Origin: Bacillus sp. B15-48 | GTDB lineage: Bacteria > Bacillota > Bacilli > Bacillales > Cytobacillaceae | Assembly: GCF_016879755.1 (NCBI RefSeq) | Contig: NZ_WOFU01000016.1 | Location: forward strand, 1 to 55,168 | Length of the DNA stretch: 55,168 nucleotides | Direction of reading: 5' to 3' | Position numbers and translations under genes: made by a program | Part shown: positions 42,898 through 50,101 of the stretch, one piece after another | Position numbering within the stretch: the first letter of the stretch is position 1 | How the letters are laid out: each line of letters begins with the position of its first letter | The notes under the pieces: model-generated | Database searches by the model: none | What the model was told of the DNA's origin: nothing | Seen by the model: the letters and a program-made list of their open reading frames with translations, nothing else

Positions 42898-43891
42898 TCA
42901 TTCGAACAGTGATAACCAATTGAAGAGGTCGAATTTACCTGTTGGACTGACCCCAAAAAAAGCAATCTGGAAGAAAAACAAGGCGACCCTCTGGTATTAT
43001 CCAGCCCCCAAAAAGAAATATAAAACTCCGCTTTTTCTCATTTATTCTCTCATTAATCAAGCGTATATTTTAGACCTATCACCAGATTCGAGCATGATCA
43101 AGGGGTATATCGAGCGTGGTTATGATGTCTATTTGCTTGATTTTGGAGTACCTGGGTATGAGGACCAACATATAAATCTTGAGGATTATATTGTAGATTA
43201 TATTCAAACAGGTGCGCGGAGGACACTTAGGCATTCTCGAGCCGATGAACTTACGGTGGTCGGATATTGCCTTGGAGGCACATTAGCAGTGATTTATGCG
43301 GCTTTGGCAACCGAACCGATAAAAAATTTAATCCTTTTTGCAGCCCCTATCGACTTCACCCATGTTCCATACGTTGAAAATTGGCAAGAAGCACTTAAGA
43401 CCGGAGACTTAAAACTTGATGAACTTATTGATGAATACGGAGTGGTTCCAGCAAAAGCGATGAAACTTATGTTCCGCATGCTAACAGCCCCTATCAACTC
43501 TTCACAATACTTGGCGTTATTTACCCGCAGAAAAGACAAGAAATTTGTAGAGAAATGGCAGCGGTTTAACCAATGGGCAAAAGGGCATGTCCCTTTTGCA
43601 GGAGCAGCCTTAAAGGATTTACTGAATGAATTGCTAATCGAAAACAAACTAATCAACAATAATTTAGTCATCAACAAACAGAAAGTGAATTTGCAGGAGA
43701 TAACAGCTAATTTACTTGTTGTGTCAACAGAAGGGGATCAGTTGATTTCAGAATCGATGATTAAGCCACTTATGTCTAAGGTAGCTTCAAATGATAAAAC
43801 GTACAAACGAGTAAAAGGGGGGCATGTGTCACTCGCAATTAAAGGGGGAATTCCTGATTTTCTAGCTGATTGGTTAAAGGAAAGGTCTTAA
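42890..43891 (+). CDS. PhaC-like polyhydroxyalkanoate synthase
   Basis: A 333-residue alpha/beta hydrolase fold protein. The lipase-like box with catalytic cysteine is GYCLGG (Cys127), with Asp283 in TEGDQ and His312 in GGHVSL. Cys in place of Ser is the mark of PHA synthases. It is shorter than typical class III/IV PhaC (about 360). The start is GTG at 42890 after AAGGAG, inside the preceding gene. It probably makes polyhydroxyalkanoate or a related polyester together with the preceding protein. No phaB, phaA or phasin is close. Confidence 0.82.
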   Translation: MSSHSNSDNQLKRSNLPVGLTPKKAIWKKNKATLWYYPAPKKKYKTPLFLIYSLINQAYILDLSPDSSMIKGYIERGYDVYLLDFGVPGYEDQHINLEDYIVDYIQTGARRTLRHSRADELTVVGYCLGGTLAVIYAALATEPIKNLILFAAPIDFTHVPYVENWQEALKTGDLKLDELIDEYGVVPAKAMKLMFRMLTAPINSSQYLALFTRRKDKKFVEKWQRFNQWAKGHVPFAGAALKDLLNELLIENKLINNNLVINKQKVNLQEITANLLVVSTEGDQLISESMIKPLMSKVASNDKTYKRVKGGHVSLAIKGGIPDFLADWLKERS

Positions 43892-43917
43892 GTAATTTAT
43901 ACCCTGAAATATAACAA

Positions 43918-43943
43918 ACCATCAGAGGGTTCCCTCTGATGGT
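43918..43943. terminator. Terminator-like perfect hairpin
   Basis: Perfect 12-base arms ACCATCAGAGGG and CCCTCTGATGGT with a tight 2-nt loop (TT), then AGTTTCG. It lies between the convergent phaC and MIP18-type genes. Confidence 0.6.
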
Positions 43944-43963
43944 AGTTTCGCCTTATGATTATA

Positions 43964-44278
43964 TTAGCTTGGTACTCCAAGGGCAATTTTGGCATAGCGT
44001 GACATACGATCTTTTGACCAAGCTGGGCTCCAGACGATGTCGATATTAATGCTTTTTAGCTCTTTAATATTAGCAGATAGCTTCATATGTGCATCAGTCA
44101 TGATTTGAGGTGCCATTGGGCAACCCATTGAAGTCATCGTCATATTAATTTGCGCATTATTTTCTGCATCTAAAATGACGTCGTAAATCAGCCCTAAATT
44201 GACAATATCAATACCAAGTTCAGGGTCCATCACTTCTTCTAAAACTTCGTAAATTCTTTCTGTCAGTTCTTTATTCAT
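43964..44278 (-). CDS. MIP18-family (DUF59) metal-sulfur cluster assembly protein
   Basis: A 104-residue protein of the MIP18/SufT/PaaD family, which helps insert Fe-S clusters. It has the signature MDPELGIDIVNLGLIY (about residues 17-32) and TSMGCPM with the conserved Cys53. The stop lies about 20 nt from the PhaC-side hairpin. The DUF438 gene lies upstream on the same strand, 64 nt away, and the two probably share the Fnr-controlled transcript. Confidence 0.87.
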   Translation of the reverse strand: MNKELTERIYEVLEEVMDPELGIDIVNLGLIYDVILDAENNAQINMTMTSMGCPMAPQIMTDAHMKLSANIKELKSINIDIVWSPAWSKDRMSRYAKIALGVPS

Positions 44279-44341
44279 GTTTTCACCTCATAGATAAATA
44301 TTTTTCTAAAATCTTAGCCATTAGGGGAGAAGGGCAAACGA

Positions 44342-45571
44342 TTAAGCTAGAATCCGTTTTTCACCCTCAATTGCCTGGATTGGATCAATATTTTGCGTGA
44401 ATTCAAGTGTACCAATGTATTCACCGTTTTCATCACGGACAGCAAAGTAGCGAATATACACATATTTGTCGCGGAATTTAATATAGAAATCCTCGTCATC
44501 TTTTTCACCAGATTTAAAATCGCGCAACAAATCTTCGACAACATGAGCGCTTTTAGGTGGATGACAGTTTTGGACGGTTCTGCCGATAACGGCTTTTGTA
44601 CGATGGAAAATCCTTTCTTTTCCGTGTGAAAAGTAACGGACGACATCGTCCTGGTCAATAAAGGTAATATCAACAGGTAAATGGTTAAGCATGAGCTCTA
44701 ATTGTTTTATCGTTAATAGACCTGTTTCCATTTTAATAAAACCGTCAGAAATCACTGCATCATTGATTTCCTTCCGTTCCGGCTTCCAAGTTGCTGCTGG
44801 TGCTGTTAAGCAATAACCAATATCTTCGCCATCATGGGCGATTTTCACCCACTCATCTTCTGTTAAAGTTTGCAGGGCCATCGGAAAAAGAATATTTTCT
44901 TCTTTATAAATCATTTCGGTTGTTTCTTTAATTACAAAATAAACAGCTGCACTGACCGCTTTTTTGTCCCCGTTATAATTGACTAGCTTTTCTTTCGCAC
45001 CTTTAATCGCTGCTCGAATGCCGTCATCTACACCCCACATGACTTGAGTTGGCCCGTAAATGCCATACTTCTCCAAGTAAGGGAAGAGGAGATTTTCCTT
45101 GCGTGTATAATGTTTATCAACATCATAAAGTAGATTTAAATCTTCAATTAATTTATTAATATTATCTTCATTATCCTCTTTCTCGAAACGCTCAAGGTGA
45201 AGCTGGAGTTTAAAGTTTACTAATCGGTCGATTTCTTTATTTTCAAGTTTGAAAGTATGAATCGGGTGACCCGGTTGTTCCTCTTGTTTGTCGGAACTGT
45301 GTATCTCTTCAATTGAACCTTTAAAAACTTCTGTATGCACAGAGCAAAGACGTTGGACTTCAGAAACAGGAATACCTTCTTCTTCCATTAATGCTTGCTC
45401 TAATTGTGAAATTTCTGCAACTGAAATATTGCCGACAGCATCTTCAAATTGTGCTTTCACTTCTTCGACACTTTTTCCATCGTGTAGATCTTTAATGATT
45501 TTTTTTAACATTTCTTGACGTTCTGATTTATTTTCAATTCCTTGCTGACGGTTATTAATGAATTCACTCAT
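44342..45571 (-). CDS. DUF438 protein with hemerythrin and PAS domains
   Basis: A 409-residue protein with an N-terminal DUF438 domain, a hemerythrin HHE-type domain (about 130-260, with histidines in QLHLERFEKE and DKHYTRKENLLFP) and a C-terminal PAS domain (about 300-400, MLNHLPVDITFIDQDDVVR). The start ATG 45571 has AAGGAG 10 nt upstream; an upstream ATG at 45580 is too close to the site. Relatives respond to nitric oxide or anaerobiosis. A consensus-like Fnr box lies upstream, which fits that role. Confidence 0.85.
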   Translation of the reverse strand: MSEFINNRQQGIENKSERQEMLKKIIKDLHDGKSVEEVKAQFEDAVGNISVAEISQLEQALMEEEGIPVSEVQRLCSVHTEVFKGSIEEIHSSDKQEEQPGHPIHTFKLENKEIDRLVNFKLQLHLERFEKEDNEDNINKLIEDLNLLYDVDKHYTRKENLLFPYLEKYGIYGPTQVMWGVDDGIRAAIKGAKEKLVNYNGDKKAVSAAVYFVIKETTEMIYKEENILFPMALQTLTEDEWVKIAHDGEDIGYCLTAPAATWKPERKEINDAVISDGFIKMETGLLTIKQLELMLNHLPVDITFIDQDDVVRYFSHGKERIFHRTKAVIGRTVQNCHPPKSAHVVEDLLRDFKSGEKDDEDFYIKFRDKYVYIRYFAVRDENGEYIGTLEFTQNIDPIQAIEGEKRILA

Positions 45572-45689
45572 CGCTTTCATTCTCCTTTTTGGAAAATATA
45601 TTTTTAAATCATCTATTTCAAAAGGTTTTTGCAAATAATAGGTGATAACTTTTCTCAATTAAAATGTACCATAGGCGGATAAGCATCAT

Positions 45690-45705
45690 TGTGATTTATA
45701 TCACT
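45690..45705 (-). promoter_or_regulatory. Fnr-like box (class II geometry) for DUF438
   Basis: TGTGATTTATATCACT, one mismatch from TGTGA-N6-TCACA. On the minus strand a TACATT -10 (45668-45663) would place transcription start near 45656, so the box is centred at about -41.5, the usual activation position. The CsoR gene lies on the other side. Confidence 0.6.
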
Positions 45706-45797
45706 AATATAATTTAATGTTTGTCGGATTTGTGAGAACGGTGTCAGATAGCGTTTAACGAGTATTCATTGTAAAATAAGCAAAAGGAGGTTTTTCG

Positions 45798-46133
45798 GTG
45801 GATATCCCAGGTCGTGATGAAACAAACAATCATTGCTGTCCATCTGAATCTGGACGTAAAAGTCATCATTCAGATAAAATGAAGAAAAATTTAACAACTA
45901 GATTGAATCGAATTGAAGGGCAAATTCGTGGAATAAAAGGAATGATAGAGAAGGATATTTATTGTGATGATGTGATTACCCAAATTTCTGCTACACAAGC
46001 AGCATTAAATAGTGTAGCTAAACTATTATTAGAAGGACATATGAAATCATGTATTGTTGAACGCGTTCAAGCAGGAGACGAAGAAGCTGTAGATGAGCTA
46101 ATGATTACAATTCAAAAACTAATAAAAAAATAA
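45798..46133 (+). CDS. csoR: CsoR-type copper-sensing repressor
   Basis: A 111-residue DUF156/CsoR family repressor. The four-helix core has a Cys56-His81-Cys85 copper-binding set (IYCDDV, GHMKSC), the C-H-C pattern of true CsoR. An extra His/Cys-rich N-terminal extension (NNHCCPSESGRKSHHS) is unusual and may also bind metal. The start is GTG (45798) after AAAGGAGG. The expected copZ-copA pair is absent here, so it is either autonomous or acts elsewhere. Confidence 0.88.
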   Translation: MDIPGRDETNNHCCPSESGRKSHHSDKMKKNLTTRLNRIEGQIRGIKGMIEKDIYCDDVITQISATQAALNSVAKLLLEGHMKSCIVERVQAGDEEAVDELMITIQKLIKK

Positions 46134-46146
46134 TCCATCTTCGCCC

Positions 46147-46341
46147 TTAGGGGCTCGCCAATCGGCGAGTTTTCTTTATGATTTTGATTGGATTATGTTC
46201 GCTTTGCCAGTTGTGCATACACGGCACCGAGCGTTTTATTCTCTCATGTAATAAGTTTAAGGAAGTGGAATTAGACAAAACATCGACCATTTTACGCTCC
46301 CGAAAGGCTCGTATTTGTTTATACTTGCTACTAGTAGACAT
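46147..46341 (-). CDS. Small hypothetical protein, 64 aa
   Basis: A 64-codon frame beginning MSTSSKYKQIRAFRERKM with an excellent site (AAAGGAG, 7 nt, ATG). It is basic, with one Cys (SVPCMHNW), and has no membrane segment. Its last codons run through the csoR terminator, a reason for doubt. It lies about 100 nt downstream of the amt gene on the same strand, where many Bacillus genomes carry glnK, but the sequence is not a PII protein. Function unknown. Confidence 0.4.
   Translation of the reverse strand: MSTSSKYKQIRAFRERKMVDVLSNSTSLNLLHERIKRSVPCMHNWQSEHNPIKIIKKTRRLASP
46152..46177 (+). terminator. Terminator of csoR
   Basis: CTCGCC and GGCGAG arms around AATC, followed by TTTTCTTT. Confidence 0.8.
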
Positions 46342-46445
46342 CACTATACTCCTTTCTGCTAAACATGGCATTCCCCTTGAACATATTGATCAAGGGGAGG
46401 GACTTGTTGGAGAAGGATTACTCTCCAATTTTTATCGGTTAAGTT

Positions 46446-47750
46446 TTAGGTACTGATACTAGTGTTATCTCCTGAGACTTTAGACTTTAGTGAGTGATTG
46501 CAAGCATTTTCTATTTGAAGCAATTCGGCGTACCCATAGGAGCCGTGTTCACTCATATCAAGACCGATAATTTCTTCTTCCTCAGTGACACGTAGGCCTC
46601 CCATCACACCTTTCATGATCAATAATAGGCCGAAAGAAACGATGAAAGCAAAAGCGCCGCATACGACAACTCCTAATAATTGAACACCTAATTGCTCAAA
46701 CCCACCACCGTAGAACAACCCCGGTTGACCGACTGATGTCAGTTCTGGGGTCGCAAATAAGCCAGTTGATAATGTACCCCAAATCCCTGCTGCGCCGTGA
46801 ACGGATAAAGCATAAATCGGATCATCAATTTTACGAGCTTCAAAGAATCGAATACTATAGAATACAAGAATTCCAGCAATGAACCCTATGACAATTGATG
46901 CCCAAGTATCTACAAATGCGCAAGATGCAGTTATCGCAACTAACCCAGCCAATGCCCCGTTTAACATTATTGAAACATCGGCCTTTCCTATGACAACCCA
47001 AGAAATAATCATGGCAGCAATGGTACCAGCTGCCGCTGCAAGATTGGTGTTCACGGCAACAAATCCGAAGAAAGCGCCATCGACTTCAAGGGTGCTGCCT
47101 GCGTTAAATCCGAACCAACCAACCCATAATAGAAGAACGCTTAATGCAGTGTATACTTGGTTATGTCCAGAAAGGTTATTGGCAGATTCATCTCGATTAA
47201 ATTTTCCAATACGTGGTTTTAAAAGAATCGTCGCTGCTAAAGCTGCCATCGCTCCTGTTAAATGGACAACTGTAGAACCAGCAAAGTCTTGTTTTCCATG
47301 TTCAGCTAACCAGCCATCGCCCCAAATCCAGTGAGCAATTGGCGGATAAATTAACACAGAGAAAAGGACAGCAAATACTAAATACACACCCATTTTCGCT
47401 CTTTCAGCAAAACCACCAAAGGCAATAGTTAACGAAATTCCTGCAAACGCTGTTTGGAATAAAAAGAATACGGGAGTGGATAGTCCTAATCCCTCAATTT
47501 CATACCCTGAATAAAAAAAGTCTGATAAACCGATGAGTAAATTGCCTTCGCCAAAGATTAGACCATAGCCAACGGCCCAGAAGACAATCGATGAAATTCC
47601 GAATGTGAGGAGCGTTTTACCGGCAATATGTCCGGCATTTTTCATCCTTGTCGAACCAGTTTCCAAAAGGATGAAGCCCCCAATCATGATAATAACTAGT
47701 ACGGCAGATACCATCACCCAAATACTGTTTAATAAAAAAGTAGTATCCAT
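46446..47750 (-). CDS. amt: Ammonium transporter (Amt family)
   Basis: A membrane channel of 434 residues with eleven predicted helices, importing ammonium/ammonia. The Amt signature DFAGSTVVHLTGAMAALAA lies near residue 136, and GGFAERAKMGVYLVFAVLF near residue 103. The C-terminal cytoplasmic tail is longer than usual (about 45 residues). GGGGAGGA precedes the ATG. A perfect TnrA/GlnR box lies 84 bp upstream. TnrA is encoded next door, and no glnK is present. Confidence 0.94.
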   Translation of the reverse strand: MDTTFLLNSIWVMVSAVLVIIMIGGFILLETGSTRMKNAGHIAGKTLLTFGISSIVFWAVGYGLIFGEGNLLIGLSDFFYSGYEIEGLGLSTPVFFLFQTAFAGISLTIAFGGFAERAKMGVYLVFAVLFSVLIYPPIAHWIWGDGWLAEHGKQDFAGSTVVHLTGAMAALAATILLKPRIGKFNRDESANNLSGHNQVYTALSVLLLWVGWFGFNAGSTLEVDGAFFGFVAVNTNLAAAAGTIAAMIISWVVIGKADVSIMLNGALAGLVAITASCAFVDTWASIVIGFIAGILVFYSIRFFEARKIDDPIYALSVHGAAGIWGTLSTGLFATPELTSVGQPGLFYGGGFEQLGVQLLGVVVCGAFAFIVSFGLLLIMKGVMGGLRVTEEEEIIGLDMSEHGSYGYAELLQIENACNHSLKSKVSGDNTSIST

Positions 47751-47833
47751 AATAATTCCTCCCCTTCCAAATCGAATTGTTTGGCTTTCTATAATTGTAT
47801 TTTCGCATCGATGTAAGTTATTTTCCGTTTTTG

Positions 47834-47850
47834 TGTAAGAAAACCTAACA
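47834..47850 (-). promoter_or_regulatory. TnrA/GlnR box of amt
   Basis: TGTAAGAAAACCTAACA read on the plus strand matches TGTNA-N7-TNACA at every defined base. A minus-strand -10 TACAAT lies at 47799-47794 with a poor -35, so transcription start is near 47787 and the box is about 55 bp upstream, suitable for activation by TnrA. Confidence 0.82.
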
Positions 47851-47936
47851 TTAAATTTGGAAGGAGTATCCGACTACAAAGTTAACTATGAATCTAGAAA
47901 CAAATAAATAGAGAATGGAGTGTGGAGTGGATTAAT

Positions 47937-48257
47937 TCACCGTATACCGAAACGGGCGTTTATCTGACCTTGAATCATTTTGTTGCGAAGTTTTGCAGCC
48001 TCTTGTTTTTTCTTTTCTTTTACCATTTCTTGTCGTAACTCATATGTTTGCACGCCGTCTTCGATTTTTTCGGCAATTTCCATTAGCAATTCGATATCAG
48101 AGAAAGAATATTTTCTGCTTCCACCTGTTGTTCTTTCCGGAAAGATTAATTTACGCTCTTCGTAATAGCGTATTTGTCGGTCTGATAAGCCCGTTAATTC
48201 TCTTACAATTCCGATTGTAATGACCTTTTTATCTTTATAAGACGCTTCTTGACTCAT
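47937..48257 (-). CDS. tnrA: Nitrogen transcription factor TnrA (MerR family)
   Basis: A MerR-type regulator of 106 residues. The helix-turn-helix is in [38 protein letters not shown] (about residues 14-50). The short C-terminus ends [14 protein letters not shown], the TnrA-type tail that binds feedback-inhibited glutamine synthetase. This separates it from GlnR, which has a longer tail. It senses nitrogen limitation and activates amt. I chose the ATG at 48257 (7 nt after GGGGG); an ATG at 48263 is too close. Confidence 0.92.
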   Translation of the reverse strand: MSQEASYKDKKVITIGIVRELTGLSDRQIRYYEERKLIFPERTTGGSRKYSFSDIELLMEIAEKIEDGVQTYELRQEMVKEKKKQEAAKLRNKMIQGQINARFGIR

Positions 48258-48284
48258 ACACATTCCCCCATTCCTTATAAAGTA

Positions 48285-48319
48285 TGTTATATTATCTCAC
48301 ATGTGTAAAAATATGACAA
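48285..48319 (-). promoter_or_regulatory. tnrA promoter with overlapping TnrA/GlnR box
   Basis: On the minus strand TTGTCA (48319-48314), 17 bp, GATAAT (48296-48291) form a good sigma-A promoter. The perfect box TGTTATATTATCTCACA (plus strand, 48285-48301) lies on the -10. This geometry predicts repression, by GlnR or TnrA. Confidence 0.82.
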
Positions 48320-48355
48320 TAAGAAATCTGAATAGTTAAATTAGTCAGGTTGCAC

Positions 48356-48388
48356 AAAAAAAAACCGCTAGTTCGTTAGCGGTTTTTA
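48356..48388. terminator. Bidirectional terminator beside hlyIII
   Basis: AAAAACCGCTA and TAGCGGTTTTT arms around GTTCGT, with A-run and T-run on the two sides. It lies directly downstream of hlyIII. Confidence 0.85.
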
Positions 48389-48419
48389 ATTGCATATAGT
48401 TCTTTAAAGGAAGAGGTGT

Positions 48420-49067
48420 TTAGATAACGAAGTAAAATACGCTTAGAAAATGTGAAAGGCTACCAAGCAGGATAAATATGTGAAAGATTTCGTGAAAACC
48501 CACATGTTTAAATTGTAAAAACTTCGGTTTAAATCCGTAAATCATTCCGCCGACTGTATAGAGGATTCCACCGAGAATTAATAGTCCTAATCCTTCAGTT
48601 GCAAGGTTTTCCGCTAACGGAACAGCTGCGAAAACAATCATCCAGCCCATTGCGATGTACAATCCTGTTGATAGCCAACGTGGGCAGTCAAACCAGATCA
48701 TTTTGAAAATAACACCACATAAAGCAGCGGCCATAATAATTGAAAAAATGATCCACCCTATCCATCCATTTAAGGTCACTAAGCAAAAAGGAGCATATGT
48801 GCCTGAAATTAAAATAAAAATCATGGAGTGATCTAGGCGACGTAAGAAAGAAATAATTTTGTCTCTAGCAATCACTAAATGATAAGTAGCGGACGCACTA
48901 TAAAGCAATGTCATGCTTATGCCGAAAATGAGGACTGCAGTAATCGTTAGTGGCGAAGCAGATTCGGAAGCAGCCTTAATGACCATGGCTAATAATCCGA
49001 TAAATGAAAGAATTGCTCCAGCAAGATGGGTAAATCCATTAATTGGTTCGCGAACAAACTGGTTCAT
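48420..49067 (-). CDS. Hemolysin III family membrane protein (PAQR-like)
   Basis: A 215-residue protein with seven helices, the hlyIII/TIGR01065 type related to PAQR receptors. The conserved SATYHL (near residue 60) and LDHSMIFILISGTYAPF (near 80) hold the metal-binding His and Ser, and FHEIFHIFILLG near residue 190 the second His pair. Relatives may act as ceramidase-like hydrolases or membrane-fluidity sensors. GAGGTGG precedes the ATG, immediately after a perfect hairpin-forming repeat. A DUF1836 regulator gene is divergent. Confidence 0.88.
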   Translation of the reverse strand: MNQFVREPINGFTHLAGAILSFIGLLAMVIKAASESASPLTITAVLIFGISMTLLYSASATYHLVIARDKIISFLRRLDHSMIFILISGTYAPFCLVTLNGWIGWIIFSIIMAAALCGVIFKMIWFDCPRWLSTGLYIAMGWMIVFAAVPLAENLATEGLGLLILGGILYTVGGMIYGFKPKFLQFKHVGFHEIFHIFILLGSLSHFLSVFYFVI

Positions 49068-49083
49068 ATGTGTACCACCTCGA

Positions 49084-49122
49084 TATAATTGGATGTAGTT
49101 TTTGATACTACATCCAATTATA
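49084..49122. repeat. Perfect 16-bp-arm inverted repeat upstream of hlyIII
   Basis: TATAATTGGATGTAGT and ACTACATCCAATTATA are exact complements with a 7-nt loop (TTTTGAT). It lies between the hlyIII start (49067) and the DUF1836 gene (49207). As RNA it would form a stem directly before the hlyIII ribosome binding site. As DNA it is a strong dimer-binding operator candidate. There is no T run, so it is not a terminator. Confidence 0.8.
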
Positions 49123-49206
49123 TTAAGGTAACGCTATGTAGTCAAGGTTTAAATATTTAGGGATTTTCGTTATAATATAAGAAAAAGGAAAAAAAGTGAG
49201 GAAATC

Positions 49207-49779
49207 ATGGAACAATTAAATGAAGTCATTAAGGAAATGGATTTGAACCAAAATATTCATTTAGAAGATATACCGAATATTGATCTTTATATGGACCAGG
49301 TTATACAACTATTTGAAAAGACTTACAACCAATCGAAGAGGGATGAAACCGATAAAATTTTAACAAAAACGATGATCAACAATTATGCAAAAGGGAAATT
49401 GCTTTTCCCGGTTAAAAATAAAAAGTATTCAAAAGAACATATTATGTTACTCTCGCTTATATATCACTTAAAAGGTTCGTTATCGATCGTCGATATTAAG
49501 GAACTATTAGGAGGGCTCAATGAGGAAATTACCACAAACGATATGGAATTAGACCGGTTTTACCAAAGCTACCTAACGATTTTTGATGGGAATGTAGAAA
49601 GTTTTACGAAAGAATTGGAAGTGAAGGGAAATGCTGTTCATGACCAGATGCAAAAGTTCGACAAGGATACGCAATACCTCGAAAAACTCTTGCTCATAAC
49701 TTCTCTTGTAAATATGAGTAATTTTTATCGGAAAACAGCTGAAAAACTCGTTGATTCTCTAAAGGAAAAGAAGCAGTAG
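49207..49779 (+). CDS. DUF1836 regulator
   Basis: A 190-residue protein of the DUF1836 family, with a MerR-like helix-turn-helix (about residues 55-100, TKTMINNYAKGKLLFPVK). In B. subtilis the DUF1836 protein YkrK represses the neighbouring htpX gene through an inverted repeat. By analogy this one may bind the repeat at 49084-49122 and control hlyIII. The site AAAAAGTGAGG is weak-looking but spaced well. Confidence 0.85.
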   Translation: MEQLNEVIKEMDLNQNIHLEDIPNIDLYMDQVIQLFEKTYNQSKRDETDKILTKTMINNYAKGKLLFPVKNKKYSKEHIMLLSLIYHLKGSLSIVDIKELLGGLNEEITTNDMELDRFYQSYLTIFDGNVESFTKELEVKGNAVHDQMQKFDKDTQYLEKLLLITSLVNMSNFYRKTAEKLVDSLKEKKQ

Positions 49780-49822
49780 GCGATTTTTGTTCGTGAAAAA
49801 ATGGAATCGAAAGGGTGCTACC

Positions 49823-50053
49823 ATGTATTTAACTATAAAGGAAACAGCGGAATATCTTTCTCTTTCTGAAGAGAAAATCGAACGCTTAATCAGACAAAAA
49901 CAAATTCGGGCAATTTTTGATGGTGAGGAATACTTAATTTTTAAGGAGCAGTTTAATACGCATTTTAGACAATTGGAGAAATATAAAAAGATCATCGAGG
50001 AAATACAAAATGAACCGATTCCAGAGGACATTGATATAAAAGATGAAGATTGA
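49823..50053 (+). CDS. Excisionase-type helix-turn-helix protein
   Basis: A 76-residue DNA-binding protein. The N-terminal winged helix (YLTIKETAEYLSLSEEKIERL) is the HTH_17/excisionase type. The C-terminal half is an acidic coiled coil. AAAGGGTG precedes the ATG at 49823; a frame upstream to 49787 exists but lacks a site. No integrase or phage gene is near, so it is more likely a chromosomal regulator than a phage remnant. It follows DUF1836 by 43 nt and may be cotranscribed. Confidence 0.78.
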   Translation: MYLTIKETAEYLSLSEEKIERLIRQKQIRAIFDGEEYLIFKEQFNTHFRQLEKYKKIIEEIQNEPIPEDIDIKDED

Positions 50054-50072
50054 GTAAAGCTACAAAAGAGTT

Positions 50073-50101
50073 TCCCCGTTCGTTGGAACGGGGGATTTTT
50101 T
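50073..50101 (+). terminator. Terminator after HTH gene
   Basis: CCCCGTTC and GAACGGGG arms around GTTG, then GATTTTTT. It abuts the stop of the sensor kinase gene. Confidence 0.85.

Noticed and set aside
46178-46456. Plus-strand frame between csoR and amt
   Set aside because: It starts within the csoR terminator region without a suitable site and its codon pattern looks random.
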